A stretch of DNA of 64,000 bases from an uncultured Sphingomonadales bacterium (lineage in GTDB: Bacteria; Pseudomonadota; Alphaproteobacteria; Sphingomonadales; Sphingomonadaceae), in the NCBI GenBank assembly GCA_903839675.1, contig CAIMDB010000008.1, forward strand, positions 112,724 to 176,723, given 5' to 3'. This document shows positions 42,040 to 49,769 of the stretch, in pieces. Numbering within the stretch: the first letter of the stretch is position 1; every line of letters begins with the position of its first letter. The notes under the pieces were generated by a model. It ran no database searches. It had not been told where the DNA came from and was given only the letters and a program-made list of their open reading frames with translations. Made by a program: the position numbers and the translations under genes.

Positions 42040-43665
42040 CGCGTGCGACGCACGGTCCTCTAGGATCATAGCGGCGCCTTTTTCCGCGACCATCACCGTC
42101 GGCGCGTTGATGTTGCCGGATGTGATCGTCGGGAACACCGACGCATCCACAACGCGCAGGCCCTGAACGCCATGAACGCGCAGTCGCGCATCCACTACCG
42201 ACGTTGCCGGGTCTGGCCCCATCATGCAGGTGCAAGACGGGTGGTAGACGGTATCCGCGCGGTTGCGGAAGTCTTCCAACAGCGCCTCATCGCCTTGAAG
42301 ATGGGCGCCGGGGACGAGTTCTTCGGTAATGATGTCGCTGAGCGGCGCCGTGTTGGCAATCGAGCGCAGCATCCGATTTCCGGCGATCGCTTCATCAATA
42401 TCAAGCTGCGTCGACAGATAGTTGGGCTGGATCGACGGATACTCAAATGGGTCCGCCGATGTGATCTGCAAATGGCCCCGGCTGGTCGGCCGACAGCTGT
42501 TGAACGACAGCAGGAAGGCCGAAAACGGATCGGGGTTGAGGAGCTTGCGTTCCGAAAGCGGCGTCTGCGTGTAACTGACCGGGCTGAAATAGAGCTGCAG
42601 GTTGACGCGCGGCGCATCCGGCCCGCTGCGGACAAAGCCTCCGCCCTGATTAACACTCATCGACAGCGGACCGCCGCGATTCCACGCATAGTGCAGCCCA
42701 GCTTTGATCTTGCCCCAAAGCGGCCGCAGCTCATCATTCAGCGTCGGCACACGCGTCTTGTAGAAGTAGCTAATAGCCAGATGATCCTGCAGATTGCGGC
42801 CCACAGCCTTTGCATCCACCAAAACGTCAATGCCAAGCGGCTTCAGCACCGCCGCATCGCCGATGCCGGACAGGCTGAGCAGTTGCGGAGAATTGATCGA
42901 ACCACCGGACAGGATCACTTCACGCGTTGCTCGTGCTTCAAACGTTTTGCCGCCCCGCTGATAGGCGATGCCCGTCGCCCGCGTACCTTCAAACAAGATG
43001 CGCGTTGCATGCGATTTGGTGCGCAACGTTACCCCGCCTTTGCGCAGTGCGGGCCGCAAATATTCATTGGCGGTCGAGGCGCGTCTGCCATGGCGTGTGT
43101 TGATCTGATAAATGCCGACGCCCTCACCATTCGGACTGTTCAAGTCCGCGGCGAACGGCAGGCCAAGGGCCTTGCCTGTCTCGATGAAAGTCCGGCTGAG
43201 CGGATGCGCCTTCGCGCTGATTTCTGTGACGTGTTGGGGACCGCCCGCGCCATGATAGCGGCCTTCGCCCAAATCATGGTCCTCGGCCTTCACGAAATAG
43301 GGCAAGACGTCGTCCCAGCCCCAACCTTGGTTGCCTAGTGCCGCCCAGTCTTCAAAGTCGTGCGGTTGCCCGCGCACATGTACCATCGCGTTGATGGAGC
43401 CAGACCCACCGATCACCTTACCGCGTGGCCAATAACTCTCGCGCCCACCAAGTCCGGGGACAGGCTGGGTGTCGTACATCCAGTTGATCTGCCGATCAAA
43501 GAAGGTCCGGCCATAGCCGATGGGCAATTGGATCCATACGATCTGGTCAGACCCACCGGCCTCCAGCAGGAGGACGCGTGTCTTCCCATCCGCCGAAAGC
43601 CGATTGGCCAAGACGCAGCCTGCCGTGCCTGCGCCGACAATTACATAATCAAATTCTTCGGTCAT
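42031..43665 (-). CDS. GMC-family oxidoreductase (choline-dehydrogenase-like)
   Basis: This is an FAD-dependent alcohol dehydrogenase of 544 residues. VIVGAGTAGCVLANRLS is the FAD fold. GGSGSINAMVHVRGQPHDF is the GMC signature 1 region. YHPSCTCMMG and NINAPTVMVAEKG contain the catalytic His and Asn. The closest relatives are choline dehydrogenases and other alcohol dehydrogenases of the family. The next gene downstream is the lysR. It overlaps the enolase-superfamily gene upstream by four bases. Its alcohol could be choline, but an acid-sugar or other alcohol is as likely, because the operon also has a dehydratase-like protein and an aldehyde dehydrogenase. Confidence 0.9.
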   Translation of the reverse strand: MTEEFDYVIVGAGTAGCVLANRLSADGKTRVLLLEAGGSDQIVWIQLPIGYGRTFFDRQINWMYDTQPVPGLGGRESYWPRGKVIGGSGSINAMVHVRGQPHDFEDWAALGNQGWGWDDVLPYFVKAEDHDLGEGRYHGAGGPQHVTEISAKAHPLSRTFIETGKALGLPFAADLNSPNGEGVGIYQINTRHGRRASTANEYLRPALRKGGVTLRTKSHATRILFEGTRATGIAYQRGGKTFEARATREVILSGGSINSPQLLSLSGIGDAAVLKPLGIDVLVDAKAVGRNLQDHLAISYFYKTRVPTLNDELRPLWGKIKAGLHYAWNRGGPLSMSVNQGGGFVRSGPDAPRVNLQLYFSPVSYTQTPLSERKLLNPDPFSAFLLSFNSCRPTSRGHLQITSADPFEYPSIQPNYLSTQLDIDEAIAGNRMLRSIANTAPLSDIITEELVPGAHLQGDEALLEDFRNRADTVYHPSCTCMMGPDPATSVVDARLRVHGVQGLRVVDASVFPTITSGNINAPTVMVAEKGAAMILEDRASHALI

Positions 43666-44849
43666 TGAACGGGGTGCTGAGTCATCTCGAGATGCAGCAT
43701 CGTGCCGGTATAGGGATTGGCGCGTGCAACGTCTTCATTCAGCTCCACGCCAAGCCCCGGCGCGGTCGGCGGGATCACATGGCCCTCTTCGAACTGGATA
43801 GGCGCCTTCAAGATCTCGCTATGGAATCCGCCCCAAGTCTCAATGCTCTCAAGGATCAGGAAGTTCGGGGAACAGGTCGCGATCTGGATATTGGCCGCAC
43901 CGACAATCGGGCCGCAATAGAGATGCGGTGCGATCTGGGCGTGATGCACCTCTGCCATGCCCGCGATCTTCTTCGCTTCCAATATGCCGCCGACACGCCC
44001 CAGATTCATCTGGAGGATGGCCGCCGACCCTGCGTTCAGCAACCGGGCAAAATCATATTTCGTGGCCAGCCGTTCGCCCGTCGCAATGGGAATGCTGGTC
44101 GCACGCGCAACCTTGGCCATTTCCTCGGGCGCATCCGGCGGCACCGGTTCTTCCAGCCACAGCGGGTCGGCAGGCTCCAAGCGTTTGGCCAGGCGGATCG
44201 CCCCTGCCGCTGTCATCTGTCCGTGCGTGCCAAAGAGCAGATCGGCCTTCGTGCCCACAGCTTCGCGCAATGTGCGAGCAAAGCGCTCACAGAGGTCCAG
44301 CGCCTCAAGAGAAAGCTGACGTCCGTCAAAGGCTGAATAAGGCCCTGCCGGATCAAACTTCAGCGCAGTGAACCCTTGCGCGAGATATTCAACCGAGCGT
44401 TCCGCCGCCAGATCGGGATCGTGATAGACGTCGGTCTGATCACCGGGGCGCGGATAGATGTAGGTGTACGCGCGCAGCCGCTCATGCACCTGTCCGCCCA
44501 AGAGCTTGTAGACGGGCTGATTGGCTTCCTTGCCGACAATGTCCCAGCAGGCCATTTCAAGGGCCGAGAGAACGCCCATCAGCGTCAGATCAGGATGCTG
44601 CGTGAAGCCGCTGGAATAAACGCGCCGCCAGATGCTCTCAATATCATGAGGGTCCTGCCCGGCTACATAGCGGGCGAACACATCCTCGATCATCTTCGCA
44701 ACGAGATGCGGTTCAAACGGGACGCAATAGGCCTCCCCAATGCCGGAGACACCGCCATCGGTCGTCAGCTTCACAAAGACGAAGTAGCGCCCGCCGAAAT
44801 GCGGGGGTGGATTGCCGACCACAAAGGTCTCAATATCAACAAGCTTCAT
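43662..44849 (-). CDS. Mandelate racemase / acid-sugar dehydratase family protein (enolase superfamily)
   Basis: This is an enolase-superfamily enzyme of 395 residues, a length like that of galactonate dehydratase. LKFDPAG is near the KxD-type base, LWLEEPVPP and TGERLATKYD give two metal ligands, and PHLYCGPI has the catalytic His. The first metal-binding Asp of galactonate and mannonate dehydratases aligns with Gly in LLFGTHGQM, while the following His is kept. The enzyme would dehydrate or epimerise an acid-sugar or hydroxyacid. It overlaps its neighbours by four bases on both sides. The altered ligand makes the activity uncertain. Confidence 0.85.
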   Translation of the reverse strand: MKLVDIETFVVGNPPPHFGGRYFVFVKLTTDGGVSGIGEAYCVPFEPHLVAKMIEDVFARYVAGQDPHDIESIWRRVYSSGFTQHPDLTLMGVLSALEMACWDIVGKEANQPVYKLLGGQVHERLRAYTYIYPRPGDQTDVYHDPDLAAERSVEYLAQGFTALKFDPAGPYSAFDGRQLSLEALDLCERFARTLREAVGTKADLLFGTHGQMTAAGAIRLAKRLEPADPLWLEEPVPPDAPEEMAKVARATSIPIATGERLATKYDFARLLNAGSAAILQMNLGRVGGILEAKKIAGMAEVHHAQIAPHLYCGPIVGAANIQIATCSPNFLILESIETWGGFHSEILKAPIQFEEGHVIPPTAPGLGVELNEDVARANPYTGTMLHLEMTQHPVQ

Positions 44850-46285
44850 GCGGGATAAAATCCATTGATGACTTTGACTTCTAGGAAGTCATGCAGGCCA
44901 AAAGCGCCCCATTCGCGGCCATTGCCGGACTGCTTATACCCGCCAAAGGGGGAGCAATAATCCTGACCATTTCCGTTGAGGTAGACGCTGCCCGCCCGAA
45001 CCTTTCGCGCGACACGACGGGCGCGCTCAAGGTCTCCGGACTGGATGTAACCGGCCAAGCCATAAGGCGTGTCATTGGCGATGCGGATCGCATCGGCCTC
45101 ATCCTTGAACGGGATCATAACCAGCACCGGGCCGAAGATTTCTTCGCGCGCGATGGTCATGTCGTTGTGGACACCGGCAAAGACCGTTGGCTTCACATAG
45201 TAACCGCGGTCGAACCCATCCGCGCGGCCAACGCCGCCGGCGACGACGCGTGCGCCTTCATCAATGCCGACTTGGATCAGGCCCTGAATCTTGTCGAACT
45301 GCGCCTTGCTGACCACCGGGCCGAGATGTGGGCCCTTGTCCATGGGGTCCCCCAGCGTAACAGACTGCGCAACCTTGGTGGCAATCGCGACTGCCTCTTC
45401 ATAAACAGATGCCTCGACGAGCATCCGCGTCGGCGCATTGCAGGATTGGCCCGTATTACCAAAACAGTGCAGCACACCGCGCGTGACGGCGGCCTCCAAA
45501 CCTGAATCCGCAAAGACGATATTGGCCGATTTTCCGCCCAGTTCCTGAGAAACGCGCTTCACGGTTTCTGCCGCCGATTTCGCAATCTGGATGCCCGCGC
45601 GGGTAGAGCCAGTGAAGGACACCATATCCACATCGGGATGGCCTGTGAGTGCCTCTCCGATCATCGCACCGGTGCCATGGACCATGTTGAACACGCCGGT
45701 CGGGAAGCCAGCTTCATCAATAAACTCAGCAAAAAGCTGTGCTGAGAGCGGCGACACTTCGCTCGGCTTCAGGACCATCGTGCAACCCGCGATCAGCGCA
45801 GGGCCAACCTTGGCCGCAAGCTGGTTCATCGGCCAGTTCCATGGGGTGATGAGCACACAGACACCCACCGCTTCATAGGTCAGATCACCTGTCGACCCGA
45901 TGGGGCTGTCCCACGCCATGGCGCGCGCGGCCTTGATCGTTTCCTTCAAATGCCCCGGGCCACATTCGGCCTGAGAATTAAACGACAGATCATAGGGCGC
46001 GCCCATTTCTGTCGAAATCGCGGCCACCATCTCATCATAGCGGCGTTCAAAAACCGCGATGAGTTTCTCGGTGAGCGCAATCCGCTCCTCAAGCGAGGTG
46101 GACGCATAGCCATCAAAGGCAGCTCGAGCCGCCGCCACAGCCTGATCAACGTCGTCAGGCCCGCACAGCGCGATGGTCGCACAAACCTCTTCGGTTGCCG
46201 GATTTATGGCATCTAGCATTGCCGTCGAAGAATGGGGGGCGACCCACTTGCCCCCGATGTAAGACTTGAGCGGCATATCAAACAT
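44846..46285 (-). CDS. NAD(P)-dependent aldehyde dehydrogenase
   Basis: This is an aldehyde dehydrogenase of 480 residues, with NTGQSCNAPTR (catalytic Cys), SQELGGKSANIVF (general-base Glu) and TPWNWPMNQLAAKVGP. The ORF track start at 46561 adds a 92-residue out-of-family leader that lies inside the MFS gene. The family start is MFDMPLKSY at 46285, which overlaps the MFS stop by eight bases. ATG 46276 is another candidate. Together with the GMC oxidoreductase it can take an alcohol through an aldehyde to an acid. It is only distantly similar to the aldehyde dehydrogenase at 39551. Confidence 0.9.
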   Translation of the reverse strand: MFDMPLKSYIGGKWVAPHSSTAMLDAINPATEEVCATIALCGPDDVDQAVAAARAAFDGYASTSLEERIALTEKLIAVFERRYDEMVAAISTEMGAPYDLSFNSQAECGPGHLKETIKAARAMAWDSPIGSTGDLTYEAVGVCVLITPWNWPMNQLAAKVGPALIAGCTMVLKPSEVSPLSAQLFAEFIDEAGFPTGVFNMVHGTGAMIGEALTGHPDVDMVSFTGSTRAGIQIAKSAAETVKRVSQELGGKSANIVFADSGLEAAVTRGVLHCFGNTGQSCNAPTRMLVEASVYEEAVAIATKVAQSVTLGDPMDKGPHLGPVVSKAQFDKIQGLIQVGIDEGARVVAGGVGRADGFDRGYYVKPTVFAGVHNDMTIAREEIFGPVLVMIPFKDEADAIRIANDTPYGLAGYIQSGDLERARRVARKVRAGSVYLNGNGQDYCSPFGGYKQSGNGREWGAFGLHDFLEVKVINGFYPA

Positions 46286-47576
46286 AGCCAACGGCGCGCT
46301 TCTGGTCTTCGATGATGTACTTGCTTGCACGCCAATAGTGCCAGGCCGCCCAAAGCCCGCTGGGTGCGAGCACAAGCTGCGCGAGGCGCAGTGATTCCGC
46401 ACCAGCAGGCTGTGACCCTGCAAAATAGTCACTAAGGCCCCCAACGATGGCCGGCGCAACAATGAGATTGAGCAGGTTGGCAATGATGAGCGAAATGGCA
46501 ATTGCCATGCCGCGCATCTTGGGGGCAGCGAGGTTCTGGCAAAGCGCCATCGCTGGGCCAATGTAGAAGTAAATGGCCGGGATGAAGATCCACCACATCA
46601 GCTTGGCGACGCCCAAATCATAGGTCCAATAGGCAAGGAAGGATGGAATTGTCGCAACTGCGGTGACGACGGCCAACAAATTCGAGATTTTGCGCGGGTC
46701 AGTGAAACTCGGCCGTGCCACGACATAGGCCGTCACCAATGACGCGCCGATACCGCCAACAAGATAGATCTCGCCAAGCAATCCGCCCGCAGCGCCTTCA
46801 TCCATGCCATAGGTCCGCTGGAGGAACAGCGGGGTAAACCACATCAGGCCCCAGCCCCAAAAGGCGGAGAGTCCTGCACCCATCATCGCATGGACAGCTG
46901 CTTTTTGAGACCAAAGGAACCGCAACGTCTCCATCACGCTGGGCGCCTTGTCTTCCACCACAGCATCAAGGCGTCCGCGCGTGGGCTCCTTGATTGTGAC
47001 CATGATGATGACCGCGAGGATGATGCCCGGAACGCCAAGGACAAGAAATGCCGCGCGCCAGCCGTGCAGGTTGGAGATATAACCGGCAAGGTCCGACCCA
47101 AGCCAAGCACCAATTGGCGCCCCGAGCGCAAAAATGGTCATAGCCATGGAGCGGCGGTCTGCCGGAAAATAGTCCGCGATGATCGAGTTGCAGGCTGGCG
47201 TTCCACCCGCTTCGCCAACTCCCACGCCGATGCGCGCCAGCAGAAGATCATAATAGCCACGCGTATAGCCTGTCAGCGCCGTCATTAGTGACCAAACCGC
47301 AACGCATGCCACCAAGAGCGTCCGCCGATTTGATCTGTCACAGAGCCAAGACAGCGGAATACCCATAAGCACATAGAAGAGCGCCAGCGGAATACCGAGC
47401 GAGGCCGCACCGATATCGCTGAGATTCAGTTCCTTGCTGATGGGTCCAAGCAGCGTCGACAGGACATATCGGTCCGCGATGCTGATGGTGTAGACCAGCA
47501 TCATGATGAACAGGACATACCAACGCTGTCCGAGCGTCGATACCTCGTCCGCGTTGGCCGGTGCTTTACTCGCCAT
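46278..47576 (-). CDS. MFS transporter (spinster-like)
   Basis: This is a 12-helix major facilitator protein of 432 residues. PLSWLCDRSNRRTLLV is the cytoplasmic loop motif between helices 2 and 3. GVGVGEAGGTPACNSIIADYFP is the helix 5 region typical of the spinster-like group. It is followed by the aldehyde dehydrogenase (overlap) and preceded by the TPR-sulfotransferase (12 bases), so it should import or export the compound handled by the operon. The substrate is unknown. Confidence 0.88.
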   Translation of the reverse strand: MASKAPANADEVSTLGQRWYVLFIMMLVYTISIADRYVLSTLLGPISKELNLSDIGAASLGIPLALFYVLMGIPLSWLCDRSNRRTLLVACVAVWSLMTALTGYTRGYYDLLLARIGVGVGEAGGTPACNSIIADYFPADRRSMAMTIFALGAPIGAWLGSDLAGYISNLHGWRAAFLVLGVPGIILAVIIMVTIKEPTRGRLDAVVEDKAPSVMETLRFLWSQKAAVHAMMGAGLSAFWGWGLMWFTPLFLQRTYGMDEGAAGGLLGEIYLVGGIGASLVTAYVVARPSFTDPRKISNLLAVVTAVATIPSFLAYWTYDLGVAKLMWWIFIPAIYFYIGPAMALCQNLAAPKMRGMAIAISLIIANLLNLIVAPAIVGGLSDYFAGSQPAGAESLRLAQLVLAPSGLWAAWHYWRASKYIIEDQKRAVGYV

Positions 47577-47587
47577 GTCTCATCCCC

Positions 47588-49654
47588 TCACAATTTGACC
47601 AATTCAGGCCCCAAAGCCGTCCGCAACGGCTCAAGCCAAGGCTCAAAATTCTTCCACTGGTCCAGCCCATCACGGAAAATCGGTTGGCGGACCTGCTCGG
47701 AGCTCGGCGTCCGCACGCTGCGCTTGGTCTTGTGGTATTCCACGCAAGCTTCCTCAAACGGGAGGCCGCAATAGTCCAGAATGCGGCGGACACTGCCTTC
47801 GAGATCGTCAATGACATCCTCATGCTGAACACGCAGCACGCGCCCGGGCAGCACCGCATCCCAATGGTCCATAAGCTCGACGTAAGTGCGGTAATAACGG
47901 GCGATATCTTCGATCCCGTAAGTGAATTCCTGCCCCTGCGCGAAGAGCTGCTTAAAGTTGCTGAAGCAACAGGCCATTGGCTCGCGCCGCGCATCGATGA
48001 TCCGGGCATTTGGCAGGATCAGGTGGATCAAGCCTACATGCCTGAAATTATTGGGCATCTTGTCGATGAAATAGGGGCGACCCAAAGCCCGGTTGGGCAT
48101 GGTGTCAGCGATGTACTGCGCGCCAAAGGCATGGATAGCGGCTGCATCAAGCTCGGGCAGAATGCCGGGATAACGCGGTTCATCAAAATTGAGTTCGCGG
48201 CCCTGCAATTCATGCACGATACGCTGGACATCGGGCAATTCCTGCGTACCTTCAACCATGCTGTGTGAGGCGAGGATCTGCTCAATCAACGTTGACCCTG
48301 ATCGCGGCAGGCCAAGCACGAAAATCGGCGAAGGGTCATCTAAGCCCCAGCCTGCGCGTTCGGCAAAGAATGGCGCTGTACACACGCGCTTTTGTTCGCG
48401 GGTGTTCGTCTCAAAAAAGTCAGGGATGTAGCCGTTGCTCGCGCGATGCATGGCGTTGCCCCGCTCATAAGCAGCCCAAGACGCGGCGTAATCACTTTTA
48501 TCCTCAAGCGCTTTGCCCAGCGCAAACGCGATGTGGATCCGGTCAGTTTCGGCAGTGGCGACGTCATCGAGGCGTTCACGCATGATGGCGATGGATGCAT
48601 CCGTGAAGCGATAGGTCTTGAGGTTGGCGAGGCTCCACCAGGCATCGCCGAAATCGGGTCGGTCGGCAGTGGCGGCCATATAGGCGTCGATTGCCTCATC
48701 AGTCCGCCCCTCGGTCTTGAGCGCATGGCCGAGCCACAGGTTGAGGTCGGCACGGCGCACCCGCGCCATCGGCGAGTCCCCGGGGATCTCACCCAACATC
48801 TCACGATAGGCCGGGATCACCCCTTCAAAATCCCCAAGACCGACTTGAATGGTCGCCGCCTGAATGCGGTGGGGATGGGCGGCAGGATCAATCTTGAGCA
48901 GCGGTTCAAGGGCGTCGCGCGCCTGGGGGAATTTGTGCCGCGCAATCAGCACCTGCACATATTCACGGCGCGCATCGTGATGTTCCGGCACCATGGCCAG
49001 CACACCGGCATAAAGCGTTTCGGCATCATCGAACACATTGCGCAAATGTCCGATCTGCGCGAGCAGACGCATCGCTTCTGGATGATCGCCGAATTCGAGC
49101 AGGAACCGGCGGATTTGCATTTCCGCTTCATCCACTTCGCCATCGCCAAACAGGACCTTCGCGTGGACGATCGGTGGCGGAACGCTGGTGAGATGCGCAA
49201 CATGCTTAGCGGCGACCGCCGCACTGGTTGGGTCACCCGTCATCCGGTAGAGCCCGTCGAGCATGTGCCAGCCCATTGTCAGGGCGGAATTGACCATGAC
49301 CGCAGTCCGCAGGTCGGCAATTGCAGCAGGCGCATCACGCCGTGCGACATGGCAAAGGCCGCGTTCTAGGAACAATTGGCTAAAATGAGGATGATGCTGT
49401 TCTAGCCTGGCGAGCATGGCGAACGCGGCTTCAGTCTGCTGGGTCATCCGCAGTGAATGTGACGCGATCAGGAGCAGGTCCCGGTTTGTCGGCTCGACCT
49501 CAAGCAGGCGGCTTGCGCCAGACACGGCGCCTGCATGGTCACCATTGGCTTGCAGTGCACGCAAACCGTTGATCTCTGCAGACAGCGGAGACGCGGAAAC
49601 GGACGGCGTTGGCCGGGCAGTATCAGAAATCGGAAGGTCGTTTTGTGTGGCCAT
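47588..49654 (-). CDS. TPR-repeat sulfotransferase
   Basis: The first 380 residues or so are tetratricopeptide-type repeats (for example GVLAMVPEHHDARREYVQVL, AYMAATADRPDFGDAWWSLA). The C-terminal 270 are a sulfotransferase domain with FVLGLPRSGSTLIEQI, the PAPS 5'-phosphosulfate loop, and later ARREPMACCFSNFKQLF. This fused form is common in sphingomonads and often lies beside TonB-dependent receptors, as here. Its acceptor is not known. It is the first gene of the operon running through the MFS, aldehyde dehydrogenase, enolase-type and GMC genes. A terminator separates it from the receptor. Confidence 0.88.
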   Translation of the reverse strand: MATQNDLPISDTARPTPSVSASPLSAEINGLRALQANGDHAGAVSGASRLLEVEPTNRDLLLIASHSLRMTQQTEAAFAMLARLEQHHPHFSQLFLERGLCHVARRDAPAAIADLRTAVMVNSALTMGWHMLDGLYRMTGDPTSAAVAAKHVAHLTSVPPPIVHAKVLFGDGEVDEAEMQIRRFLLEFGDHPEAMRLLAQIGHLRNVFDDAETLYAGVLAMVPEHHDARREYVQVLIARHKFPQARDALEPLLKIDPAAHPHRIQAATIQVGLGDFEGVIPAYREMLGEIPGDSPMARVRRADLNLWLGHALKTEGRTDEAIDAYMAATADRPDFGDAWWSLANLKTYRFTDASIAIMRERLDDVATAETDRIHIAFALGKALEDKSDYAASWAAYERGNAMHRASNGYIPDFFETNTREQKRVCTAPFFAERAGWGLDDPSPIFVLGLPRSGSTLIEQILASHSMVEGTQELPDVQRIVHELQGRELNFDEPRYPGILPELDAAAIHAFGAQYIADTMPNRALGRPYFIDKMPNNFRHVGLIHLILPNARIIDARREPMACCFSNFKQLFAQGQEFTYGIEDIARYYRTYVELMDHWDAVLPGRVLRVQHEDVIDDLEGSVRRILDYCGLPFEEACVEYHKTKRSVRTPSSEQVRQPIFRDGLDQWKNFEPWLEPLRTALGPELVKL

Positions 49655-49707
49655 GATGCCCTAATGTGTCGGCAATCGCCGGACGCTTGTCAAACTTGCG
49701 GCGCCCT

Positions 49708-49745
49708 AAAAAAGCAAGGGGCGATGCCTATGGCACCGCCCCTGC
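49708..49745 (-). terminator. Rho-independent terminator after the TonB-dependent receptor
   Basis: Read on the minus strand, GCAGGGGCGGTGCC, a three-base loop, then GGCATCGCCCCTTGC folds into a long GC-rich hairpin with one mismatch and one bulge. TTTTTT follows directly. It lies 25 bases after the receptor stop codon and before the sulfotransferase gene, so it ends or attenuates the receptor transcript. Confidence 0.85.
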
Positions 49746-49769
49746 CTATCACTTCATCGTGGCACGAGA

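Noticed and set aside
43662-44849. Hydroxyproline-betaine epimerase (HpbD) in a betaine pathway
   Set aside because: The protein resembles galactonate/mannonate dehydratases in its HGQ and PHLYCGPI segments rather than HpbD-type enzymes, and it sits with GMC and aldehyde dehydrogenase genes.
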